This document shows, in pieces, positions 1 to 6,829 of a stretch of DNA of 25,833 bases. Each line of letters starts with the position of its first letter. The first letter of the stretch is position 1. The notes below the pieces were generated by a model. That model saw only the letters and a list, made by a program, of their open reading frames with translations. It did not search any database and was not told the origin of the DNA. Both the position numbers and the translations under genes were made by a program. Source of the DNA: Thermoleophilia bacterium (GTDB lineage: Bacteria > Actinomycetota > Thermoleophilia > Gaiellales > Gaiellaceae); NCBI GenBank assembly GCA_013362295.1, contig JABFWJ010000369.1, positions 1 through 25,833 of the forward strand, read 5' to 3'.

Positions 1-1659
1 GAGACGATCGTCACCCAGAGCGAGGTGGAGGCGCTCCACCTCGAGCAGAACCTCGTCAAGCGCCACCGCCCGCCGTTCAACGTGCGCCTGCGCGACGACA
101 AGTCGTTCCCGTACATCGCCGTCACCGTCGAGGACGACTATCCGCGCGTCATGTTCACGCGCGAGCGGCACCGGCGCGGCGTCGTCTACTTCGGGCCCTA
201 CGCGAACGCGAAGAAGGTGCGCGAGACGCTCGACGTGCTCAACCGCGTCTTCCGGTACCGGCCGTGCGAGGGCCCGCAGCCGGGGAGGCACAGCGGGATC
301 CCGTGCCTCGACTACCACATCGAGCGCTGCCACGCGCCGTGCGTCGGCTACATCTCGAAGGAGGACTACCGCGAGGTGATCGACCAGGTGATCGAGTTCC
401 TCTCCGGCGACGACCGCCCGATCCGCCGCCGCCTCGAGGAGCAGATGCGCGAGGCCGCGGCGGAGGAGCGCTTCGAGGACGCGGCGCGCTACCGCAACCG
501 TCTGCACGCGATCGAGCGCCTGTCCGAGCGCCAGGCGGTCGAGCGCAAGTCGATCGGCACCATCGACGTGATCGGGGTCGCCGTCTCGCCGGAGCGGGCC
601 GCCGTGCAGGTCTTTCCCCTGCGCGAAGGGCGGATGGTCGACCGCTACTCGTTCCACCTCGAGAACGCCGCCGGCGAGGAGCTCGACGAGGTGCTCGAGC
701 AGTTCTGCCTCGAGTACTACGGCTCGGCGCCCTCGATCCCGCCGCAGATCCTCGTGCCGCGCGGCACCGGCGACCTGAGCGCGCTCGAGACGTTTCTCTC
801 GGAGCGGCGCGGGTCGCATGTGGAGGTGCGCGCCCCGGAGCGCGGCGAGAAGCGGAGGCTGCAGGAGCTCGCGCAGCAGAACGCGCAGCTCGCACTCGAC
901 TCGGAGACGTTCGTCACGGAGACGAAGCGCGCCCGCAGGCTCGAGTCGCTCGAGGAGCTCCGCGAGGCGCTGAACCTCGAGTCGCTGCCGATCAGGATCG
1001 AGTGCTTCGACATCTCGAACATCCAGGGGCAGGAAGTGGTCGGCTCGATGGTCGTGTTCGAGGACGGCAGCGCGAAGAAGGCGCACTACCGCAAGTTCAC
1101 CGTCAGGGGCGTGGAGGGCCAGGACGATTTCGCCTCGATGCGCGAGGTGATCGCGCGCCGATTCTCGCGGCTCTCCGCCGATCCGGGCTCGGAGGACTGG
1201 AACGAGTCGTTCGCCGCGACGCCGAACCTCGTCGTCATCGACGGCGGCAAGGGGCAGCTGAGCGCCGCGCTCGCCGCGATGCACGAGCTCGACCTGCCGC
1301 GCGTCGCCGTGATCGCGCTCGCCAAGCGGATCGAGGAGGTGTTCGTGCCCGGCCGCGCCGACCCGATCGTGCTCTCCGAGCACTCGCCGGGCCTCCAGCT
1401 CCTGCAGCGGATCCGCGACGAGGCGCACCGCTTCGCGATCACGTTCCACCGCCAGCGCCGCGACGCCGCGTCACGCGAGTCGATGTTCGACCAGATCGAG
1501 GGGGTGGGGCCAGCGCGCCGCCGCGCGCTGCTGCGGCACTTCGGCTCGGCGGAGCGTGTGCTGCAGGCGAGCGAGGAGGAGTTGCAGGGCGTGCCGGGCG
1601 TGCCCGCGAAGACCGCGCGCACGATCTACGCACAGCTGCACAAGACGGGTCGGGCATAG
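1..1659 (+). CDS. uvrC: Excinuclease ABC subunit C, 5'-truncated by window edge
   Basis: UvrC makes both incisions flanking a lesion in nucleotide excision repair, acting with UvrA and UvrB in the cytoplasm. The reading frame is open from base 1, so the true start and most of the N-terminal GIY-YIG nuclease domain lie outside the window; 552 residues remain. Visible parts are the end of the GIY-YIG region (NLVKRHRPPFNVRLRDDKS), four Cys around residues 80-110, a UVR helix pair at about 145-175, the RNase H-like C-terminal nuclease (ECFDISNIQGQ, then VVIDGGKGQL) and a terminal helix-hairpin-helix pair (EGVGPARRRALL). The TAG stop overlaps the proposed start of the next gene. In many actinobacteria uvrC begins the cluster that also carries whiA and gap, as it does here at a distance. 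Confidence 0.97.
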   Translation, partial: ETIVTQSEVEALHLEQNLVKRHRPPFNVRLRDDKSFPYIAVTVEDDYPRVMFTRERHRRGVVYFGPYANAKKVRETLDVLNRVFRYRPCEGPQPGRHSGIPCLDYHIERCHAPCVGYISKEDYREVIDQVIEFLSGDDRPIRRRLEEQMREAAAEERFEDAARYRNRLHAIERLSERQAVERKSIGTIDVIGVAVSPERAAVQVFPLREGRMVDRYSFHLENAAGEELDEVLEQFCLEYYGSAPSIPPQILVPRGTGDLSALETFLSERRGSHVEVRAPERGEKRRLQELAQQNAQLALDSETFVTETKRARRLESLEELREALNLESLPIRIECFDISNIQGQEVVGSMVVFEDGSAKKAHYRKFTVRGVEGQDDFASMREVIARRFSRLSADPGSEDWNESFAATPNLVVIDGGKGQLSAALAAMHELDLPRVAVIALAKRIEEVFVPGRADPIVLSEHSPGLQLLQRIRDEAHRFAITFHRQRRDAASRESMFDQIEGVGPARRRALLRHFGSAERVLQASEEELQGVPGVPAKTARTIYAQLHKTGRA

Positions 1660-2843
1660 CCGCCGCCACCGTCGGCCCCTCCGCCGCCTGGCGGGTCATT
1701 CGCTCGCGGAATTTCGGGCCGTACTTCGTCGGCAACGCGGCGTCGGCGAGCGGGACGTGGTTCCAGAACCTGGCGGCGTCGATCCTGGTCTTCCGGCTCA
1801 CGCACTCGGCCTTCCTGCTCGGGCTCCTCAACTTCTGTCAGTTCGTGCCGGTGTTGCTGCTCTCGCCGTGGGCGGGCAGCATCGCCGACCGGCTCGACCG
1901 GCGGAAGCTCCTGCTGCTCACGCAGCTCGGCGCGCTCGGCCTGAGCGCGACGCTCGCCGGACTGGCGTGGGGCGGAGCGGTCGACGAGTGGGTGGTGATC
2001 GGGCTCTCCGGCGCGCTTGGCGTCACGACCGCGTTCGCGGCTCCCGCGCAGCAGGCGCTGATCGCGTCGCTCGTCGAGGAGGAGGACGTGCCGCAGGCGG
2101 TCGCGCTCAACTCGATGACCTTCAACCTCGCCCGGGCGATCGGCCCGGCGAGCGCTGCGGCGGTGATCGCGACGCTTGGCCTCGCCTGGGCGTTCGCGCT
2201 CAACTCGGTCTCGTATCTGCTCCTCGTCGTCGGACTGCTGGCGGTGCGGCCGCGCGACGAGGAGCGCGCGGAGCGCGCGTCGCTGCGGGAGAGCTTCCGC
2301 ATCCTGCGCGAGAACCCGAAGCTCGCGGTCGCGCTCGTGATCGTGATGGTCGCGGGGTTCGGCTCCGACCCGGTGAACACCGAGTCGCCGGCGTTCGCGC
2401 ACGCGTTCGGCTACTCCGACACCTGGTCGGGCGCGATCGTCGGGTTCTTCGGCCTCGGCGCGGTGACGGCCGCGCTGCTCGTCGCAGGTCGCGTCGCGGG
2501 GTCGCGCAGGCGGATGGGCGTGACGCTGGCAGCGCTCGGCACGGGGGTGGCACTCTTCTCGCTCTCGCCCTGGCTCCCGGTTGGATTCGCGTTCCTGGCG
2601 CTCGCCGGCTTCGGCTACCTCGGGTCGAACACGGCGGCGACGACGCGCCTCGCGCTCGGCGTCTCCGCGAGCCAGCGCGGCCGCATCATGGCGCTCTGGT
2701 CGATCGCGTTCCTCGGGCTCCGGCCCTTCGCGAGCCTGGCCGACGGCGCGATCGCCGGGACGCTCGGCGTGCGGGCGGCCGGCGTCGCGCTCGGTGCGCC
2801 CGCGCTCCTCGGTGCGTATCTCGCGTTGCGCTCGCAGCGCTAG
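1656..2843 (+). CDS. MFS transporter, EntS/MFS_3-like, non-canonical start
   Basis: This is a major facilitator superfamily permease with about 12 hydrophobic helices, most like the MFS_3 (enterobactin exporter EntS-like) branch; its substrate is unknown. The N-terminus reads RSRNFGPYFVGNAASASGTW, typical for the start of that family, followed by motif A as GSIADRLDRRKLL. The frame has no ATG, GTG or TTG between the uvrC end and GTG at 1845, which lies after the first helix and motif-A approach. The chosen start is ATA at 1656, overlapping the uvrC TAG stop as ATAG; ATT at 1698 is an alternative. About 395 residues result, normal for the family. The context suggests translational coupling to uvrC. 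The family call is firm and the start is not. Confidence 0.85.
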   Translation: MAAATVGPSAAWRVIRSRNFGPYFVGNAASASGTWFQNLAASILVFRLTHSAFLLGLLNFCQFVPVLLLSPWAGSIADRLDRRKLLLLTQLGALGLSATLAGLAWGGAVDEWVVIGLSGALGVTTAFAAPAQQALIASLVEEEDVPQAVALNSMTFNLARAIGPASAAAVIATLGLAWAFALNSVSYLLLVVGLLAVRPRDEERAERASLRESFRILRENPKLAVALVIVMVAGFGSDPVNTESPAFAHAFGYSDTWSGAIVGFFGLGAVTAALLVAGRVAGSRRRMGVTLAALGTGVALFSLSPWLPVGFAFLALAGFGYLGSNTAATTRLALGVSASQRGRIMALWSIAFLGLRPFASLADGAIAGTLGVRAAGVALGAPALLGAYLALRSQR

Positions 2844-2874
2844 CGCGAGTACCTGGGCCGCGCCTCAGCCGGGC

Positions 2875-2880
2875 TACCCT
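2875..2880 (+). promoter_or_regulatory. Candidate -10 box for the lipoprotein gene
   Basis: TACCCT lies 8 bases before the GTG at 2889 and there is no Shine-Dalgarno sequence, so a leaderless transcript is likely. No clear -35 element is seen. Confidence 0.4.
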
Positions 2881-2888
2881 GTCCCGCC

Positions 2889-3371
2889 GTGCGCCGACCG
2901 CTGCTCCTGCTCAGCATCCTCGCCGTCACGGGTTGCGGTGGCGCCGCTCATTCGTCTGCCACGAGCACGAATACCGCCGCGCCGCCGGGCCCGGGGACGA
3001 CGCTGTACGCCGGCGGCGACTGGGCCGTCGTGCTCGACGGCCACGACGCGACCGCCTTCCACCGGGTGGCGGGCACCTGGAAACCCGATACGAGCGGCGC
3101 CGTGAAGATCAGGATCCTCGGCCCCGGCCGCGTCGCGCCGCGCCTGCCGCAGGTGGCCGCCGAGCTGTCGGCGAGGAAGCCGCTCGTCGAGTCGGGGATG
3201 TGGGTCGACGGGAAAGAGCTGCCGGCGAAGGGCGGCGGCCTGACCCCGACGCGGGGAACGATCTACGGCGCGCCGGGTGCGCCGCTCGCGAAGGGAACGC
3301 ACGTCGCGGTCGCGTACGGGCGGACGGCCGAGCACGGCACGGCCGTCGGCTGGTCCTTCCGCGTCAAGTAG
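2889..3371 (+). CDS. Small putative lipoprotein, unknown function
   Basis: I do not recognise a family. The 160-residue product starts at GTG with a short signal peptide (MRRPLLLLSILAV) ending in a lipobox VTGC, so Cys16 should be lipidated and the protein anchored on the outer face of the membrane. A Ser/Thr/Ala/Pro/Gly-rich linker (about residues 20-38) leads to a compact domain of about 115 residues with several predicted strands, rich in Gly and Pro and without further Cys, ending GTAVGWSFRVK. It stands 45 bp after the MFS gene with its own -10-like box. Its end is only 6 bp from the convergent pruA end, with no obvious terminator between. Confidence 0.8.
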   Translation: MRRPLLLLSILAVTGCGGAAHSSATSTNTAAPPGPGTTLYAGGDWAVVLDGHDATAFHRVAGTWKPDTSGAVKIRILGPGRVAPRLPQVAAELSARKPLVESGMWVDGKELPAKGGGLTPTRGTIYGAPGAPLAKGTHVAVAYGRTAEHGTAVGWSFRVK

Positions 3372-3377
3372 GGATCC

Positions 3378-5030
3378 CTACGTGCCGGCCGAGTCCGGCT
3401 CGGCGTCCATGAACGGGTAGCGGTAGTCCCGCGGCGGCGTGAACGTCTCCTTGATCGTCCGCGGGCTGACCCAGCGGATCAGGTTCCACATCGAGCCCGC
3501 CTTGTCGTTCGTGCCCGAGGCGCGTGCACCGCCGAATGGCTGCTGGCCGACGACGGCGCCCGTCGGCTTGTCATTGACGTAGAAGTTGCCGGCCGCGTAG
3601 CGCAGCTTCTCCCGCGCATCGTCGATCGCGGCGCGGTCTTCGGAGAAGACGGCTCCGGTGAGGCCGTACGGCGCGGTGTTGTCGACGAGGTCGAGCGTCT
3701 CGCCCCACTTGTTCTCGTCGTAGACATAGGTCGTCACGACCGGGCCGAAGAGCTCCTCGCGCATCGTGCGGAAGCCCGGGTCGCGCGTCTCGATCACCGT
3801 CGGCTCGACGAAGTAGCCGCGCGAATCGTCGTAGCCGCCGCCGACCACGATGTCGGACTGCGCATTCGTCTTCGCCTCCTCGATCGCCTCGGCCTGTGTC
3901 CGGAACGACGAGCCGTCGATCACGGCGCCCATGAAGTTGCGGAAGTCGCTGACGTCGCCCATCTTGATCGTCGCGACCTCTTCCTGCAGGCGCTCGCGCA
4001 GCTTCGGCCAGAGGTTCGACGGCGCGTACACGCGTGACGAAGCGGAGCACTTCTGTCCCTGGTACTCGAACGAGCCGCGCACGATCGCGGCCGCGAGTGC
4101 GTCGACGTCGGCGGAGGGGTGAGCGACGATGAAGTCCTTGCCTCCGGTCTCGCCGACGATGCGCGGGTAGTTCCGGTAGCGCTCCATGTTCGACGCCACC
4201 GTCCGCCACATCGAGTTGAAGACGGGCGTCGAGCCCGTGAAGTGGATGCCGGCGAGGTGCGGGCTCGACAGTGCGGCGTCGCCGATCGTCGCGCCCGAGC
4301 CGTAGACGAGGTTGATCACGCCGTCCGGGAACCCGGCTTCCTGGAACAGGCGCATCAGGTAGTACGCCGAGAGCATCGCCGTGCCCGCGGGCTTCCAGAC
4401 GACCACGTTGCCCATCAGCGCCGCCGAGCTCGTCAGGTTCGCGGCGATCGCCGTGAAGTTGAACGGCGAGACCGCGAAGACGAAGCCCTCGAGCGGGCGG
4501 TACTCCATCCTGTTCCACACGCCCGGCGACGAGTGCGGCTGCTCGGAGTAGAGGCGGTGCATGAACTCGACGTTGAAGCGGAAGAAGTCGATCGCCTCGC
4601 AGGCCGAGTCGATCTCCGCCTGGTGGGCGGTCTTCGACTGGCCGAGCATCGTCGCCGCGTTCAGCGTGTCGCGCCACGGCCCGGCGAGCAGCTCCGCAGC
4701 TCGCAGCAGCACGCCGGTGCGCTCCTCCCACGGCCAGCGCGACCAGTCCTCCCAGGCGCTCGCGGCCGCGTCGATCGCCTGCTGCACGTGCTCCGGGCCG
4801 CCCTGGTGCACGTCGGCGAGCACGTGATCCTTCTCGTGCGGCATGACGGCGGGCTTGGTGTCGCCGGTGCGCACGTCGCGGCCCCCGATTACCAGCGGGA
4901 CGTCCAGGCGCTGGCCGCGCAGCTCGTCCAGCCGGGTCTGCAGGCGGAGTCGCTCCGGGCTTCCGGACACGTAGTCGTGGATCGGCTCGTTGTGGGCGGG
5001 CGGGGGCGTGAGGATCGCGTGGGTGCTCAT
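3378..5030 (-). CDS. pruA: 1-pyrroline-5-carboxylate dehydrogenase
   Basis: PruA oxidises L-glutamate semialdehyde/pyrroline-5-carboxylate to glutamate with NAD+, the second step of proline catabolism (also the ornithine/arginine route). The 550-residue protein belongs to the aldehyde dehydrogenase superfamily and matches the single-domain type found in actinobacteria and eukaryotes (about 540 residues). Visible are the NAD-binding FTGSTPVFNSMW segment, the general-base Glu in VGETGGKDF, the nucleophile Cys in GQKCSASSRVY (about residue 327) and the C-terminal QQPFGGARASGT. The frame runs on upstream to 5753, but that part is low-complexity Arg/Ala shadow of the opposite gene, so ATG at 5030 is used. 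Proline dehydrogenase (putA/prodh) is not in the window. The gene starts back-to-back with the P-loop gene, 17 bp apart. Confidence 0.96.
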   Translation of the reverse strand: MSTHAILTPPPAHNEPIHDYVSGSPERLRLQTRLDELRGQRLDVPLVIGGRDVRTGDTKPAVMPHEKDHVLADVHQGGPEHVQQAIDAAASAWEDWSRWPWEERTGVLLRAAELLAGPWRDTLNAATMLGQSKTAHQAEIDSACEAIDFFRFNVEFMHRLYSEQPHSSPGVWNRMEYRPLEGFVFAVSPFNFTAIAANLTSSAALMGNVVVWKPAGTAMLSAYYLMRLFQEAGFPDGVINLVYGSGATIGDAALSSPHLAGIHFTGSTPVFNSMWRTVASNMERYRNYPRIVGETGGKDFIVAHPSADVDALAAAIVRGSFEYQGQKCSASSRVYAPSNLWPKLRERLQEEVATIKMGDVSDFRNFMGAVIDGSSFRTQAEAIEEAKTNAQSDIVVGGGYDDSRGYFVEPTVIETRDPGFRTMREELFGPVVTTYVYDENKWGETLDLVDNTAPYGLTGAVFSEDRAAIDDAREKLRYAAGNFYVNDKPTGAVVGQQPFGGARASGTNDKAGSMWNLIRWVSPRTIKETFTPPRDYRYPFMDAEPDSAGT

Positions 5031-5047
5031 ACCCCTACTGTACGGCG
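5031..5047. promoter_or_regulatory. Bidirectional promoter shared by pruA and the P-loop gene
   Basis: All 17 bases between the two start codons are listed. TACTGTA at 5036-5042 gives TACTGT on the + strand and TACAGT on the - strand, both fitting TANNNT. Each box ends exactly 6 bases before its start codon (GTG at 5048, ATG at 5030). No Shine-Dalgarno sequence is possible, so both mRNAs are probably leaderless. Any -35 contacts would lie inside the opposite coding region. Confidence 0.55.
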
Positions 5048-5875
5048 GTGGACCTCGGTCATGTCCTGTGGATCGGCGGCCCACAGGGGAGCGGGAAGTC
5101 GGCGATCGCGCGGGCGCTCTCGCGGCGTTTCGATCTGCAGCTCTACGTCGTCGACTGGCGCACCTGGGCGCACGAGCAACGGATGCCCGCGACGGAGTTT
5201 CGCTCGCTCTCGATGGACGAGCGCTGGGTGGACGCAACACCTGCGCAGATGCTCGACTGGTTCGTGACGACGTCGCGCCACCGCTTCCGGCTCGTGCTGG
5301 AGGACCTGCGCGACCTGCCCGACTCGCCGCTCGCCGTGGTCGAGGGGCCGCAGCTTTTCCCGGCGTCGGTCGCGGCCGTGCTCCGCTCGCCCGATCACGC
5401 GCTGTTTCTCCTGCCCGACCTCGACGAGCAGCGCACGCGCCTGCTGGAGCGCGGGCCGATCCCCGGAACCTCCGACGGCGTACGTGCGCGACTGAACGCG
5501 ACCGAGCGCGACCTCCTGATCGCGCGGCGCTTCGGCTACGAGGCGGCCGACCTGCGGCTGAAGGCCCTGCGCGTCGACGCGCCGCTCGACGCGATGATCG
5601 AGCGCGCCGTCGAGTACTTCCGACCGGTGATCGAGGCGGGCCCGCGCGAGGTCGACCTCGCGACGATCCGCCGGTTCGAGAACGACGTGCTCGCGACGCA
5701 GGTACGGCTGTATCGCGAGTCGTTGGGTGCGCTGAAGCCCAGGGACGCGACACTGCCGTTCTCGTGCGAGTGCGGCGCCTCCGGGTGCGCTGCTGAGATC
5801 GAGCTCACGCTCGACGAGTACGACGCGCTCAGCGCCGCAGGAGATAGGTCGCCGTTACGACGACCCACACCATGA
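5048..5875 (+). CDS. P-loop ATPase/kinase-like protein with C-terminal CxC-x4-C motif
   Basis: A 275-residue protein with a Walker A motif at the very N-terminus (GGPQGSGKS, Lys17) in the style of AAA/shikimate-kinase-like nucleotide-binding proteins. A nucleoside or small-molecule kinase, or chaperone-like ATPase, is possible; the substrate is unknown. The body is mainly helical with many Arg/Asp/Glu. The C-terminus carries FSCECGASGC (Cys240, 242, 247) followed by a TLDEYDAL segment. The same arrangement forms the core of the small protein at 24788, but here it stops soon after the helix, as if shortened. The last 47 bp overlap the convergent membrane-protein gene. Despite lying between uvrC and whiA it lacks RapZ features, so it is not that gene. 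GTG at 5048 is the only start that keeps the P-loop. Confidence 0.85.
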   Translation: MDLGHVLWIGGPQGSGKSAIARALSRRFDLQLYVVDWRTWAHEQRMPATEFRSLSMDERWVDATPAQMLDWFVTTSRHRFRLVLEDLRDLPDSPLAVVEGPQLFPASVAAVLRSPDHALFLLPDLDEQRTRLLERGPIPGTSDGVRARLNATERDLLIARRFGYEAADLRLKALRVDAPLDAMIERAVEYFRPVIEAGPREVDLATIRRFENDVLATQVRLYRESLGALKPRDATLPFSCECGASGCAAEIELTLDEYDALSAAGDRSPLRRPTP

Positions 5876-6335
5876 AGCCGAGCGAGGACGCGAAGACGCG
5901 CCCGCCTGCAAGCGTCCAGTCGCCCGCCGCCTCGACGAGCCCGACGACGAGGACCGCGATCCCTCCGGCGACGCCGGCCTGACCGAACCACCGCGCGATC
6001 TTGCGCGCGCGCCACGCGGCGAGCGACGACCCGATGATCACCGTCGCCGCGCACGCCGCCGCGGGCGCCGCGGCCTGCGTCGCCCCGCCGATCACCGCGA
6101 GCGTCTGCAATGCGATGTACGCGCCCCCTCCGAGCACGACGACGCTCGCGAAGAAGCCGTCGGGGTCGAAGCGCACGAGACGCGCGCGCAGGCTGGCGAT
6201 GAACCAGAGGTACGCGAAGGCCGCACCGGTGACGAGCGTCGTCTTGGCCCGCTCGTGCTGGAGGCCGAGCAGCAGCGCCGGCAGGGCGAGCGCCACGTAG
6301 GCGTATCCGAGTGCCGGCAGCTTCGCCCGCGTCAC
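5829..6335 (-). CDS. Six-helix integral membrane protein, unknown function
   Basis: A 168-residue, strongly hydrophobic protein with six likely transmembrane helices, at about residues 8-25, 32-49, 60-80, 86-106, 118-138 and 146-165. Short charged loops lie between them (RARLVRFDPDG and RARKIARWFG). I see no catalytic or transport motif and recognise no family. Many small actinobacterial membrane proteins look like this. It starts at GTG 6335 with a TAGCTT box 6 bases upstream. It is divergent from the MGMT-like gene and its last 47 bp overlap the end of the P-loop gene. The hydrophobic pattern, not homology, is the argument that this strand is coding. Confidence 0.72.
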   Translation of the reverse strand: MTRAKLPALGYAYVALALPALLLGLQHERAKTTLVTGAAFAYLWFIASLRARLVRFDPDGFFASVVVLGGGAYIALQTLAVIGGATQAAAPAAACAATVIIGSSLAAWRARKIARWFGQAGVAGGIAVLVVGLVEAAGDWTLAGGRVFASSLGFMVWVVVTATYLLRR

Positions 6336-6359
6336 GCGGCGAAGCTACAACATCGGAGG
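6336..6359. promoter_or_regulatory. Divergent promoter region, membrane protein / MGMT-like gene
   Basis: The 24-bp gap holds AAGCTACAAC (6342-6351). It reads TAGCTT on the - strand, 6 bases from GTG 6335, and TACAAC on the + strand, 8 bases from ATG 6360. The two boxes share the central TA. A GGAGG at 6355-6359 directly abuts the ATG and is too close to act as a ribosome-binding site. Confidence 0.45.
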
Positions 6360-6824
6360 ATGAAGCCGACGCTCGTGCAGTACGAGGCTCCGGGCTGGGG
6401 CGTGGGCGAGGTCTGGCTCGACGAGGACGGCCGTGTCTTCTACAGCGAGCTCCCTCGTCCGAGGCGGACCGGGCCGGTGTCAGACGCTGGTCATGCCCTG
6501 ACGGGACGGTTGCAGGCGTACTTCGCCGGCGAGCCCGAGGACTTCGCCGACGTGGAGCTTCGGGTCGATGACGGCTTCTACGGCGACTGTGCGCGCGCCT
6601 TGCGGCAGGTGCCGCGCGGCGAGGTCGTCACGTACGGCGAGCTGGCCGCGCTCGCCGGCCGGCCCCGCGCGGCACGCGCCGCGGGAACGTTCTGCGCCCG
6701 CTGCGAGCTCGCCCCGTTTCTGCCGGTGCACCGCGTGGTCGCCGCCGGCGGCATCGGGAGCTGGGGCACGCTCGGCACCGAGTACAAGCGCCGGCTGCTG
6801 GAGCTCGAAGGGGTCGCCCTCTGA
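6360..6824 (+). CDS. MGMT-like protein without the catalytic cysteine
   Basis: The 154-residue protein has the layout of an O6-methylguanine-DNA methyltransferase. It has an N-terminal ribonuclease-like domain (to about residue 70, with RLQAYFAGEPEDF) and a C-terminal DNA-binding domain carrying VPRGEVVTYGELAALAGRP with the conserved Tyr, and the Arg finger in RAAG. The active-site PCHRV is replaced by PVHRV, and the preceding Asn-Pro hinge by a CARCELAPF stretch. Methyl transfer to Cys therefore looks impossible, as in alkyltransferase-like (ATL) proteins, where this Cys is Trp or Ala and which flag alkyl lesions for excision repair. ATLs usually lack the N-terminal domain, so this is an unusual form. 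It sits 5 bp before whiA and near uvrC, consistent with a repair link (inference). Confidence 0.8.
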   Translation: MKPTLVQYEAPGWGVGEVWLDEDGRVFYSELPRPRRTGPVSDAGHALTGRLQAYFAGEPEDFADVELRVDDGFYGDCARALRQVPRGEVVTYGELAALAGRPRAARAAGTFCARCELAPFLPVHRVVAAGGIGSWGTLGTEYKRRLLELEGVAL

Positions 6825-6829
6825 CGACG

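Noticed and set aside
264..1650. Long frame upstream of the MFS protein overlapping uvrC
   Set aside because: It is Arg/Pro/Ala-rich out-of-frame reading of uvrC; only the part after the uvrC end resembles a protein family.
5031..5753. N-terminal extension of pruA
   Set aside because: The extension is antisense to the P-loop gene, low in complexity, and not part of the aldehyde dehydrogenase family; ATG 5030 gives the normal length.
5048..5875. P-loop gene as RapZ because it lies between uvrC and whiA
   Set aside because: The P-loop is GGPQGSGKS rather than the RapZ type, and the RapZ C-terminal domain is absent.
6355..6359. GGAGG as ribosome-binding site of the MGMT-like gene
   Set aside because: It touches the ATG with no spacer, and it is 15 bases from the next GTG; neither spacing works well.
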